From Massiliimalia massiliensis (GTDB lineage: Bacteria; Bacillota; Clostridia; Oscillospirales; Ruminococcaceae): a stretch of 64,000 nucleotides of DNA. A program made the position numbers and the translations under genes. Of the stretch, positions 19,920 through 27,989 are shown piece by piece; position 1 is the first letter of the stretch, and each line of letters begins with the position of its first letter. The DNA lies in the NCBI RefSeq assembly GCF_900155615.1, contig NZ_FUHT01000004.1:124001-188000 (forward strand), written 5' to 3'. A model generated the notes under the pieces. It ran no database searches. It was not told the origin of the DNA and saw nothing but the letters and a program-made list of their open reading frames with translations.

Positions 19920-21653
19920 TTACGCCAGCTTCCAATTCTGGCTCTCCGTCTGTAGCTTCACCATTCGGGCATATAAGCCGTTTTGCTTCAACAATGTTTT
20001 CGGTACGCCTTCTTCTGCCACGCTTCCTTCGGAGAGCACCACGATTTTGTCTGCTCCGGCTACGGTGCGCATCCGGTGGGCGATCACCAGTACCGTCTTA
20101 TCCGCAATCAGACGGGAGAGGGCCGTTTGAATCAAGGTTTCATTCTCCACATCGAGGGAAGCGGTTGCCTCGTCCAAAAGGATAATCGGGGCGTTTTTCA
20201 AGAAAGCCCGGGCGATGGAAATCCGCTGCCGTTCCCCACCGGAAAGCTCGCAGCCGTTTTCCCCGATGTTAGTATGCCAGCCCTCCGGCAGCTTTTCAGC
20301 AAATTCATCCACATTGGCAAGTTTTGCAGCGGCCAAAACCTGTTCGTCGGTTGCGTCCTTATTCCCAATCCGTATATTCTCCAAGATTGTATTATCAAAC
20401 AGGGTAACATCCTGAAACACAATGGAGAACAGGGAAAGCAACGCCTCCGGGTCAATCTTGGAAATGTCCATGCCTCCCACGGTGATTTTCCCCCGGCTCA
20501 CGTCCCAAAACCTTGCTGCCAGACGGGAAACTGTCGTTTTGCCGCCGCCGGAAGGTCCCACCAATGCCGTGACTTCGCCCTGCTTTGCGGTAAAGGAAAC
20601 ATCCTTCAATACGGTTTCTCCCGTGTTGTAAGCAAAGCCTACATGGTCGAAGGTAATATCATATCCCTTGTTGTTGAGCGTGCTTTCTCCCTGCTGAATC
20701 GGATGGTCGAGGATTTCATTCATACGGGCGATATTGGTGCGCGTGCTGATAACCGCCGCCAGATTTTGCAGCGCCCCTTGCAGCGGGTCGTAAAGCCTTG
20801 ATACGACAAGCAGGAACATGAAGAAGGTCAGCACATCAAGGCTACCGCCTATCAGCAGGATAGAGCCTGCCAATGCAACCGTGGCAATTCCCAGCTTTAA
20901 TATGAGTGACGCGGACACCACAAAGGCCGCCAGCCCAAATTCATTGAGAATGGAGCGGTGTTCCACGGCGCGGATTTTCTTTTCCAAGCCTTTCAGGTAT
21001 TCTGCTTCGGCGTTGTTAGCCTTCAAGTCGCGCACCGTCTCAATGCACTCCTGAATCCCGTCCGCGCAGGCCATCTTTACATCCATCGCTTTCTGATTGA
21101 GCCGTTCCTGCACCTTTGCGGAGAACCCTACGATGGCAAAGGCCACCGGCAGAACCCAAAGCGCCGCCAGCGCCATGCGCCAGTCGAATACAAAAAGGCT
21201 AATTGAAATTAAGACAGTGGAGATGATGGAGCCTGCCAGTTCGGGAATGAAGTGAGAAAAACTCTGCTCCAAAAAGGTGCAGTCGGCCATGATGGTGCTT
21301 GTGAGATCCGCCAAATCCTTTTTTCCAAAGAAGGACAGTGGAATCTTCCGTAGCCGTTCGGCCAGCGTAATCCGCCGCACACCGCTTTCCGTATAGGTGG
21401 TAAAGTAGGTGGCGTTGTACTGAAAGTAAGTGGTAATCAGTATCAGGCCGATACACACCACGCAGCCGATGATATAAAAGATAATTTTTTCACCGGGTAC
21501 GCCGCCATTCATCAGATCGGCCACTAAAAAATATAAAAGCCCAACGGGAAACATAAAGGAAAGATTCTGGAGGACGCAGGCAAGGCAGCCTTTTACCAGA
21601 TCCTTCGCCCCCTGCTCGGAAAGGGCATATTTCTTTTGAAGTTTTTTAATCAC
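19920..21653 (-). CDS. ABC half-transporter (exporter fold), canonical ATPase
   Basis: 577 residues: six membrane helices (about 25-310) joined to a nucleotide-binding domain with Walker A GPSGGGKT, signature LSGGERQR and Walker B ILLDEATASLD. GTG 21653 is chosen because it follows AAGGAGG at the end of the preceding gene, one base after its stop. Expected partner: the half-transporter at 21655-23427, forming a heterodimer. Fold is that of exporters, but related pairs (YbtPQ, IrtAB) import iron-siderophore complexes. The iron-type repeat in the upstream promoter region favours the latter; a TetR gene upstream would equally fit drug export. Confidence 0.88.
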   Translation of the reverse strand: MIKKLQKKYALSEQGAKDLVKGCLACVLQNLSFMFPVGLLYFLVADLMNGGVPGEKIIFYIIGCVVCIGLILITTYFQYNATYFTTYTESGVRRITLAERLRKIPLSFFGKKDLADLTSTIMADCTFLEQSFSHFIPELAGSIISTVLISISLFVFDWRMALAALWVLPVAFAIVGFSAKVQERLNQKAMDVKMACADGIQECIETVRDLKANNAEAEYLKGLEKKIRAVEHRSILNEFGLAAFVVSASLILKLGIATVALAGSILLIGGSLDVLTFFMFLLVVSRLYDPLQGALQNLAAVISTRTNIARMNEILDHPIQQGESTLNNKGYDITFDHVGFAYNTGETVLKDVSFTAKQGEVTALVGPSGGGKTTVSRLAARFWDVSRGKITVGGMDISKIDPEALLSLFSIVFQDVTLFDNTILENIRIGNKDATDEQVLAAAKLANVDEFAEKLPEGWHTNIGENGCELSGGERQRISIARAFLKNAPIILLDEATASLDVENETLIQTALSRLIADKTVLVIAHRMRTVAGADKIVVLSEGSVAEEGVPKTLLKQNGLYARMVKLQTESQNWKLA

Positions 21654-21654
21654 T

Positions 21655-23427
21655 TTATTGTACCTCCTTTGCAACCTTCCATTGAACAGAAGTTTGATAG
21701 TCCCGCCACATGCGGCTGAATACGCCGCCTTTTTCCAACAGCTCACAGCTTTTGCCGCTTTCTGTGATCTGTCCATCCTCAATGACATAGATTTGGTCTA
21801 CGCCAGCCACGGTGGAGAGCCGGTGGGCGATCATAATCACCGTTTTCCCCTGTGACAGCTTGGAGAAAGCGGCCTGTACGCGGGATTCATTGTCCGGGTC
21901 GGCAAAGGCGGTGGCCTCGTCTAAGATTACGATAGGCGCATTTTTCAGCATCACGCGGGCGATGGCAATCCGCTGCTGTTCGCCGCCGGAAAGGTACACA
22001 CCTTTTGTCCCTATCACGGTGTCCGCGCCCCTCGGCAGCTTTTCCAGAATATCGTCGCACTGTGCGTTATGGAGCGCGGCCATAATTTCTTCGCGGGTTG
22101 CGTTAGGCTTTCCCATGCGCACATTTTCCAAAATCGAGGCTTTGATTAGGCGGCTGTTCTGGAATACAAAAGAAACGGTATTCATCAGTTCTTCTTTCGG
22201 AATGTCTTTCACATCCACGCCGCCAATCTTCACCTGCCCGTCCTGCGGGTCAAAGAACCGGCAGATCAGATTGGCAAGCGTGGTCTTGCCACCGCCGGAA
22301 GGTCCCACAAAGGCCACCGTCTGCCCTGCGGGAATGGAAAGGGAAATATCCTTGATGACCTCGTTTTTCCCATCATAACTGAAATGGACATGGTTAAGCT
22401 GTACCGAAGCGTCATTTGGGTGTTCCGGCTGTGCTGCTTCTGCAAGAGGGTTCAAATTCAATACACTGTCGATTCTATGCAAAGCGTCGTCCACAATCAT
22501 GGCATTTTCGCTCTGGAACATGATTCGGGTAAGGGTGACGGAGATGATGGGCGTGATGATGATGTAGAACATCAAATCCAGCAGGAAATCCTTCGTAACG
22601 CCGCCCCCTGTAAAAATCAGCGCACCGGCAATCAGCGCAGCAAACACTCCGTTGATCGCCGCAGTGTAGAACATCATGGGTGCTCGGAGCTGCTTGGTAT
22701 AGGCAATCACCCACACCTTATACCTATCAATGGAATCCTTGAATTTTTTGAAGGAGAATATGGTCTGCCCGAAGGTTTTCACAACGGGAATCCCCCGTAC
22801 ATACTCCACCGCTTCATTGGACATATCATCGAGAGCGTTTTGGTATTCTTTCATTTTTTCCTGCATTTTCTTCCCGGTCATCGTCATCATAATCAGAAAG
22901 CCCAACAAAACCGGCACAAGGCTCAAAAGCCCCAGCCGCCAGTCGAACACCAGCAGCAGAACCAAAAGGCCGCATGGTGTCGCAATGGCATTGGCACGGT
23001 CGGGAAGCTGATGCGCCAGATAGGTTTCGGTGGCGGCGCTGGATTCATTGACGATTTTGCGCAGCCTGCCGCTGCCGAATTGTTCTGCAAACCCCAGCGG
23101 TAGCTTTACAATATGCTCCATCGTTTGCAGGCGCAGGTTGGTGGCAATGCGAAACGCCCCTTTGTGGGAACACATAAGAGCGCCTATGTAGACCAGCACC
23201 GCAATCACTGCGAACAGCACCGCCATCCAGCCGTTATGGGTCAGGTTTTGCGCATGGCTGAAATCCGGCGCAACCTCCAGCACTTCCTGTATAACCTTCC
23301 AAATGTAGTAGAAAGGCACTAACGCGATAAGGGCGCTGATGGCCGAAAGCACCCATGAAGCATAGAGCAGGTATTTGTGGCCGCCTGCAACTGCAAGCAG
23401 CCGTGACAGATTGGATTGTTTTTTCAA
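21655..23427 (-). CDS. ABC half-transporter (exporter fold), variant D-loop
   Basis: 590 residues, six membrane helices and an ATPase domain with Walker A GPSGGGKT, signature LSGGEQQR and Walker B ILDEATAFADPDN. The usual SALD after the Walker B glutamate is replaced by AFAD, the same change as in one subunit of the second pair at 29698. Start is TTG 23427 with an AAGGAGG site eight bases upstream. It has its own promoter region of about 100 bases after the TetR gene, containing an inverted repeat shared with the second transport operon. Confidence 0.88.
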   Translation of the reverse strand: MKKQSNLSRLLAVAGGHKYLLYASWVLSAISALIALVPFYYIWKVIQEVLEVAPDFSHAQNLTHNGWMAVLFAVIAVLVYIGALMCSHKGAFRIATNLRLQTMEHIVKLPLGFAEQFGSGRLRKIVNESSAATETYLAHQLPDRANAIATPCGLLVLLLVFDWRLGLLSLVPVLLGFLIMMTMTGKKMQEKMKEYQNALDDMSNEAVEYVRGIPVVKTFGQTIFSFKKFKDSIDRYKVWVIAYTKQLRAPMMFYTAAINGVFAALIAGALIFTGGGVTKDFLLDLMFYIIITPIISVTLTRIMFQSENAMIVDDALHRIDSVLNLNPLAEAAQPEHPNDASVQLNHVHFSYDGKNEVIKDISLSIPAGQTVAFVGPSGGGKTTLANLICRFFDPQDGQVKIGGVDVKDIPKEELMNTVSFVFQNSRLIKASILENVRMGKPNATREEIMAALHNAQCDDILEKLPRGADTVIGTKGVYLSGGEQQRIAIARVMLKNAPIVILDEATAFADPDNESRVQAAFSKLSQGKTVIMIAHRLSTVAGVDQIYVIEDGQITESGKSCELLEKGGVFSRMWRDYQTSVQWKVAKEVQ

Positions 23428-23494
23428 AGAAGATTCCTCCTTTTCGTTTATTTATGATAAAGAGAACACAAGCGCATTCTTCTTATATCCTCAT

Positions 23495-23514
23495 AAGTTA
23501 GTTATTGCTAACCT
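23495..23514. promoter_or_regulatory. inverted-repeat operator A, DtxR-type candidate
   Basis: AAGTTAG-N6-CTAACCT. It overlaps a plausible -35 of the ABC pair. Halves match the inner parts of the DtxR/IdeR box TTAGGTTAGCCTAACCTAA, but with a wider centre. Two more copies with the same spacing are at 31590-31609 and 31739-31758. Confidence 0.6.
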
Positions 23515-23535
23515 CCGGGCAAAAATTACAGGGCG

Positions 23536-24150
23536 TTACTGCCCCATAATTTTCATCCATCCGGCTGTATAGAAGGCCCGCATTTCCTTCACATAGTTTT
23601 CTGCGTTTTGAAGCGGCATTTCGTGAATCACCAGTTCAAAGAAAGTATGAAACATGCCGGTAATCAGAATATGCTCCAGCGCAGGGTCAATCTGCGGGGA
23701 AGGCCGTCCAAGCTCCTGCAAGACCTCCTGATAGGCATGGGTCGCTGCCACTTCAATCTCTACCATTTCATCGATGAAACCGGAAAACTTTGTCCCCTCC
23801 GAACAGCAGAGAATCAGCTTACATTCCTCCAGATGTTCATAGGCGTAGTGGAGCATATCAAACATGCAAGCGCCGGAAATATCTCCCATAACCTCCGGCT
23901 GCTGCTCGTGGGGTAGATCGGCAAATTCCGTCTGTGCTTTTTGAAAGCAGTTCAGCAGATACGCATAATGTTCGCCCACCAAAGCCTCGAACAGTTCTTC
24001 TTTACTTTTGTAATAGCCATAAAAGGCTCCCGTCGTCATGCCGACAGATTTAACGATATTCCGCAGGGAAGCGTCTTTGTAGCCTTTTTCTAAAAACTCT
24101 GTTTTTGCTGCTTGATGGATGCGTTTTAAGGTTGTCAGATTTCCGTCTAT
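23536..24150 (-). CDS. TetR family transcriptional regulator with apparent ATA start
   Basis: About 204 residues. The N-terminal helix-turn-helix (TLKRIHQAAKTEFLEKGY then ASLRNIVKSVGMTTGAFYGYY) is complete only if translation begins near 24150. There, an AAGGAGG site is well placed for a codon that reads ATA, not ATG; a CTG lies four codons later, and the first ATG, at 24039, would delete half of the DNA-binding domain. So either ATA is used, or a start mutation or base error is present. The ligand domain (about 60-200) is of unknown specificity. Two tandem inverted repeats upstream are its probable operators. It is read toward the ABC pair. Confidence 0.8.
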   Translation of the reverse strand: MDGNLTTLKRIHQAAKTEFLEKGYKDASLRNIVKSVGMTTGAFYGYYKSKEELFEALVGEHYAYLLNCFQKAQTEFADLPHEQQPEVMGDISGACMFDMLHYAYEHLEECKLILCCSEGTKFSGFIDEMVEIEVAATHAYQEVLQELGRPSPQIDPALEHILITGMFHTFFELVIHEMPLQNAENYVKEMRAFYTAGWMKIMGQ

Positions 24151-24164
24151 TTCCCTCGCCTCCT

Positions 24165-24192
24165 TATAACACTGTTATATATCACTGTTATA
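24165..24192. promoter_or_regulatory. tandem TetR-type operators
   Basis: TATAACACTGTTATA (24165-24179) is a perfect 7-1-7 palindrome and TATATCACTGTTATA (24178-24192) is a near-copy starting 13 bases later. They lie between the -10 and the ribosome site of the TetR gene, as expected for autoregulation. Confidence 0.7.
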
Positions 24193-24220
24193 TTTTATAC
24201 CGAGAGGCGGGTTCTGTCAA
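24192..24220 (-). promoter_or_regulatory. sigma-A promoter of the TetR gene
   Basis: TTGACA on the minus strand (24220-24215), 17-base spacer and TAAAAT (24197-24192). The tandem operators begin immediately downstream. Confidence 0.75.
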
Positions 24221-24261
24221 GAGGGAAATTACCCATAGAGGCATTTCAGACATTGGAGATA

Positions 24262-24302
24262 GGACAAGGTGAGAGAGCATACAACGCTGTCCCACCTTGT
24301 CC
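24262..24302 (-). terminator. inverted repeat after the long transport operon
   Basis: GGACAAGGTG (24262-24271) and CACCTTGTCC (24293-24302) form a ten-base stem with a 21-base loop, four bases after the stop of the winged-helix regulator. There is no strong T-run, so termination is only probable. Confidence 0.45.
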
Positions 24303-24305
24303 TTG

Positions 24306-24817
24306 TTATTGTTCTTCAAATTTATACCCGATACCGTAGACGCTTTTCACATAGTCCGGGAGATCAGGAGCAATCTTTAACTTCTTCCGCAAGTTGCTTA
24401 CATGGTTATTGACTGCCTTGCGGGAGTAGTAGGTATAGTCCTCATTCCATACCAAATCCATAAGCATCTCATAGGTGAATACCCGTTTGGGATTTAGGAT
24501 AAGCAGGGAGAAGATTTCAAATTCTTTGACGGTTAGCTCGATTATCTGCTCACGAACCGTAATAAGTCTTTGCTCTAAGCAGAAGTATAAATCATCTTTG
24601 CGGATTTCCGTCAAAGGGTGCTTGGCCTGCTGTGGAATGGTATATTTGCCTCGAAAGATGGCCTGATATGGTAAAGAAATCGGATCGGTATAGTTTGTCT
24701 CACCCTCGAAAACAAACTGCGCAAGTTCCCTCCGTTGCTCTACGGATAGCAGAGCAAACAGTTTTTCTCCGATCTGTCTGCCGGTTTCAGCTAAATCAAG
24801 TACGGCTAATTTCCCAT
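24306..24817 (-). CDS. OmpR-type winged-helix protein, start apparently frameshifted
   Basis: The C-terminal 100 residues are a clear OmpR/PhoB winged helix: VKEFEIFSLLILNPKRVFTYEMLMDLVW, AVNNHVSNLRKKL and SVYGIGYKFE. The frame stays open upstream to 24817 and reads KLAVLDLAETGRQIGEKLFALL..., about 70 residues that do not look like a receiver domain. No ATG is in frame, but an ATG with an AGGTGG site lies one base out of frame directly upstream (ATGGGAAATT); one more G would give MGKLAVLD. So the gene is probably frameshifted at codon 2, or starts at TTG 24614. Last gene of the ECF/ABC operon. Confidence 0.6.
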
Positions 24818-24828
24818 ATCACCACCAC

Positions 24829-25194
24829 CTAACCATCATCAAATGCTTTCTTTAACTTTTGAAAAGACTCCGCACTAACTGCATGTTCAATACTGCAAGC
24901 GTCTTGTTCTGCTATTATGGGGTCTACACCTGCCGCTATGAGCCGTTCTGTAAAAAAACGATGCTTTTCGTAAATCTGCTCGGCAAACTGCAATCCTGTT
25001 TCTGTCAGGGAGAGTGTGCCGTTGGCATTTTTAACAAGATGACCGGATTTAGAAAGCTCCTTGACTGCCCGGCTTACGGAAGGCTTTTTTACCCCTAACT
25101 GCTCTGCAACATCCACGCAGCGGACATAACCATTTTGTTTCTGGAGCATAAATACAGCTTCTAAATAATCCTCCATCGCTGATGTCAAAGCCAT
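24829..25194 (-). CDS. DtxR/MntR family metal-dependent repressor
   Basis: 121 residues. Winged helix (residues 1-70: EDYLEAVFMLQKQNGYVRCVDVAEQLGVKKPSVSRAVKEL) and dimerisation/metal domain with ACSIEHAVS, where Cys, Glu and His correspond to the ligands Cys102, Glu105 and His106 of DtxR; the ED...E near the N terminus supplies further ligands. Cys rather than Glu at the first position suggests iron rather than manganese. There is no SH3-like third domain. ATG 25194 is better spaced from AAGGAGGT than ATG 25200. It is encoded inside the transport operon and is the likely reader of the three repeat operators. Confidence 0.88.
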   Translation of the reverse strand: MALTSAMEDYLEAVFMLQKQNGYVRCVDVAEQLGVKKPSVSRAVKELSKSGHLVKNANGTLSLTETGLQFAEQIYEKHRFFTERLIAAGVDPIIAEQDACSIEHAVSAESFQKLKKAFDDG

Positions 25195-25217
25195 TGGCAT
25201 ACCTCCTTTTCCTACAC

Positions 25218-26642
25218 TTACCGCAGCACATTGCGATGGTAACGCACTTTTCCCTGCTCGAGGTATAGAACGCAGTCAGCGGCTTCGGCAATTAAATCCA
25301 TGTCATGTGTAATCAGAAGAAGGCATTTGCCCTCCTTTGCAAGCTGTTTGAAAAGCTGCACGGTCAGCCGCATATTGTAGCCATCCAATCCGCTTGTAGG
25401 TTCGTCAAATACAAGAAGGCTTCTGCTGCTGGCTGCCGCAATCGCCAAAAGCAGCCGCTGCTTTTGACCGCCGGAGAGCGAGGCTGGGTGCCGGTTTTGA
25501 AAAGCGTCCAGCCCCATTTCCTTTAATTTCGCCAAAGCGGTCTCTTTTCGAGCAGGCGTTTCTTTTTTTCCAATCCAAAATTCATCTAAAACCGTCGGGG
25601 CATAAAGCTGGTAATCGGAATCCTGCTGCACAAAAAAAGAATGGTTTGTACGCTTCTTACGTTTCAGATATTCCCCGTCAATCTGCACCGTTCCCATCGC
25701 CCGGTACAATCCGGTGATTGTCCGGCACAGGGTAGACTTTCCAGCGCCGTTCGGTCCCGCAATAGCGAGGATTTTTCCGCTTCTCGCTGAAAAAGAAACT
25801 TCTTCTAAAATCTGCCGTCCGTCCAGCATACAGGAGATTTCAGAAACCTGCAAGGTATCCTCCGGTTTTGATTGAAAAGCGCCGCCCACCTGAAAAGCCG
25901 GTGCCTCAAAGGGACGCAGCCCCATGCCTGCAAGCTGCTCTCTTTTCAACCGCAACGCTTCATTATGATCGTAAATAGCAGAAATTGCACCATTTTCCAT
26001 AAAAACAAGCCGGTCAAAGGAATCCCGTACATAGTGAAAACGGTGTTCTGAAAGGATAATGGTATGCCCGGCTGCTTTCAGCCGGTAGAGCAATGTGCCC
26101 AACCGCACCATAGCATCGCTGTCCAGATTTGCGGAAGGCTCGTCCATCACGATCACTTTGGGTTCCATAGCACAGATGGACGCAATCGCAATAAGCTGCT
26201 TTTCTCCGCTGGACAGCGGGAATATTCTCCGGTCGAGCAGCCGGTCAATGTTCATCTGTGCGCATACTGCCTTTACCCGTTCCTGCATAACAGCGCGCTC
26301 CAATGGAATATTCTCCATGCCCAGCGCAATTTCGTCGGTCGTATTAGTGGTAAAAAACTGGCTGCGTGGGTCTTGGAATACGCTGCCAACCATTGTGCCT
26401 AACTGATGGATGGGCATTTTCAGTGCGTCCTGCCCATCAAGGGAATAGCTGCCTGTAAGGTTTCCCGGATAAAATTGCGGACAAAGCCCGTTGAGAACCC
26501 TCGTCAAAGTTGTTTTGCCACAGCCGCTTTTACCCGCCAGAATAATCAGTTCGCCTTTCTTAACCGTCAAATCAATGCGGCGCAGCCCACTGTTCTCACA
26601 GTTGTTCGCATAGGAGAAGGAGACATTCTTTAATTCGATCAC
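25218..26642 (-). CDS. ECF transporter ATPase, two fused ATP-binding domains
   Basis: 474 residues, two ABC ATPase domains in one chain replacing separate EcfA1 and EcfA2. Domain 1: Walker A GKSGCGKT, signature LSSGEKQ, Walker B VIVMDEPSANLD. Domain 2 (from about residue 270): Walker A GPNGAGKST, signature LSGGQKQR, Walker B LLVFDEPTSGLD. GTG 26642 is chosen by the AAGGAGGGG site; it overlaps the EcfT stop (GTGA). It should energise the T and S proteins encoded just upstream. Confidence 0.9.
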   Translation of the reverse strand: MIELKNVSFSYANNCENSGLRRIDLTVKKGELIILAGKSGCGKTTLTRVLNGLCPQFYPGNLTGSYSLDGQDALKMPIHQLGTMVGSVFQDPRSQFFTTNTTDEIALGMENIPLERAVMQERVKAVCAQMNIDRLLDRRIFPLSSGEKQLIAIASICAMEPKVIVMDEPSANLDSDAMVRLGTLLYRLKAAGHTIILSEHRFHYVRDSFDRLVFMENGAISAIYDHNEALRLKREQLAGMGLRPFEAPAFQVGGAFQSKPEDTLQVSEISCMLDGRQILEEVSFSARSGKILAIAGPNGAGKSTLCRTITGLYRAMGTVQIDGEYLKRKKRTNHSFFVQQDSDYQLYAPTVLDEFWIGKKETPARKETALAKLKEMGLDAFQNRHPASLSGGQKQRLLLAIAAASSRSLLVFDEPTSGLDGYNMRLTVQLFKQLAKEGKCLLLITHDMDLIAEAADCVLYLEQGKVRYHRNVLR

Positions 26643-27370
26643 AAAACCCCTCCTTTCTCCAGCACAAAAACCGCACCGGCAATCACCGCCATAAATACAC
26701 AAAGAGCGCCGTCCTTCCAGCTAAAATGGATGGGGCGGTAGCTGATAGTTTCACCGGAAAAACGCACGCCGCGCACTGTCATAGACGCGGATAGTTCTTC
26801 TGCCACCTTTGTCGTTCTTAAAATCAGTGGGATTAAAATATATTCCACTGTAGAAGGAAGATGGGTAAGCGTGTGAACCACGCCTACCCCAATTCCCCGA
26901 AACCGCTGGGAAGAACGGATGGCCCGGTATTCCCCGGAGATCGTTGGGAAAAATCGTAAAACTACCGCAACCGCTATCCCGACAGCCTTTGGGAAACGCA
27001 TGGCCTGCAAAGCCGCCATCAGAGAGCCGGTAGCTTCTCCGGCAAGGGCGGTGGCAAAGGACAAGGGAATCAATATTTTCCTCCCGACAATTCCAATACT
27101 GGACAGCATGGAACTCACTGAAAAGGCCACATTGCTGTCCAGCAGCCTCACACCTGCCCAGCCTATCCCATAAAAAACGAGGTAATACAACGCATAGGGC
27201 AAGATTTTATTCGCCTTTCCTGTCAGCAAATGGATCAGCAGGCACCCCAGGAACAGGCATAATCCTCCGATTTCAGAGTGAACCAGCAGGATCGAGGCAA
27301 TCCCCAGCAGGCAGAGCAGCAACCATGTGCGTGGGTCTGGCCGGAAATAGCTCTGCTTTCGTTTTTCCAT
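26639..27370 (-). CDS. ECF transporter transmembrane component (EcfT)
   Basis: 243 residues with about five membrane helices. The cytoplasmic coupling helices contain IRSSQRFRGIG and ASMTVRGVRF, the two Arg-Gly motifs by which T components contact the ATPases. The gene overlaps its upstream neighbour by one base and its downstream neighbour by four, a tightly coupled S-T-A order. Confidence 0.88.
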   Translation of the reverse strand: MEKRKQSYFRPDPRTWLLLCLLGIASILLVHSEIGGLCLFLGCLLIHLLTGKANKILPYALYYLVFYGIGWAGVRLLDSNVAFSVSSMLSSIGIVGRKILIPLSFATALAGEATGSLMAALQAMRFPKAVGIAVAVVLRFFPTISGEYRAIRSSQRFRGIGVGVVHTLTHLPSTVEYILIPLILRTTKVAEELSASMTVRGVRFSGETISYRPIHFSWKDGALCVFMAVIAGAVFVLEKGGVL

Positions 27371-27978
27371 TACACAACTCCGGCAGGCTTAAAATGTTTG
27401 CCCAGCATTTTCATGCCCAGCGCATATCCGGCAATGGACAAAGCTGCGGCTGCGACCAAAGCGATTGCAATGTTCTGTGGGGCCAGCCAGAATCCTTCTA
27501 AAGATGCGATAGCCGCGTCCGCACTGGCAGCATCCATGCCCATAGCCACATAGCTTTGTACCAAACTATCGCGGAACAGCAGCATGGTCAGCGTGCTGCC
27601 CATTGAGTTGAGCATCCATGTAAGCGCATGAGGGATGGCAGGCCGGATTTTGCTTCTGTACCCGCCGCCCAGCATAATGAGTTCGTTTACAACCGCCAGA
27701 ATTGCGAAAAACGCAAATACATAGACGCTGCCCGTAAACAGGAAGTACAGACCATAAATCATTGGGATGATAAACTGCGTGCCGATTTTCGGGCACTTCT
27801 TTATAAGTAGGACGTAGATAATACCGTTAATCAACCCCGCAAGGCCGGGAACCAGAAAATATACCAGTTGCAAATTAGCGGCAAATGGCATGGCAACGAC
27901 GATGGCGATGGCTGTTTCCACGCAGGCCAGCAGTAGGACAATGACAAATTCTTTCAGACCTAATACCTTTTCTTTCAT
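27370..27978 (-). CDS. MptD-family ECF transporter S component
   Basis: 202-residue integral membrane protein with six hydrophobic segments, resembling the MptD (Trep_Strep) family of substrate-binding components. It starts MKEKVLGLKEFVIVLLLACVE after a TTAGGAGG site; an upstream in-frame extension lacks one. MptD homologues are found next to pairs of exporter-fold ABC proteins, as here. Substrate unknown; the DtxR-type control suggests a metal or metal-ligand complex. This is inference. Confidence 0.82.
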   Translation of the reverse strand: MKEKVLGLKEFVIVLLLACVETAIAIVVAMPFAANLQLVYFLVPGLAGLINGIIYVLLIKKCPKIGTQFIIPMIYGLYFLFTGSVYVFAFFAILAVVNELIMLGGGYRSKIRPAIPHALTWMLNSMGSTLTMLLFRDSLVQSYVAMGMDAASADAAIASLEGFWLAPQNIAIALVAAAALSIAGYALGMKMLGKHFKPAGVV

Positions 27979-27989
27979 TTGAAAACCTC

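Noticed and set aside
19983-20801. Plus-strand open frame of 272 codons opposite an ABC transporter
   Set aside because: Shadow of the ATPase domain; no start signal or motif.
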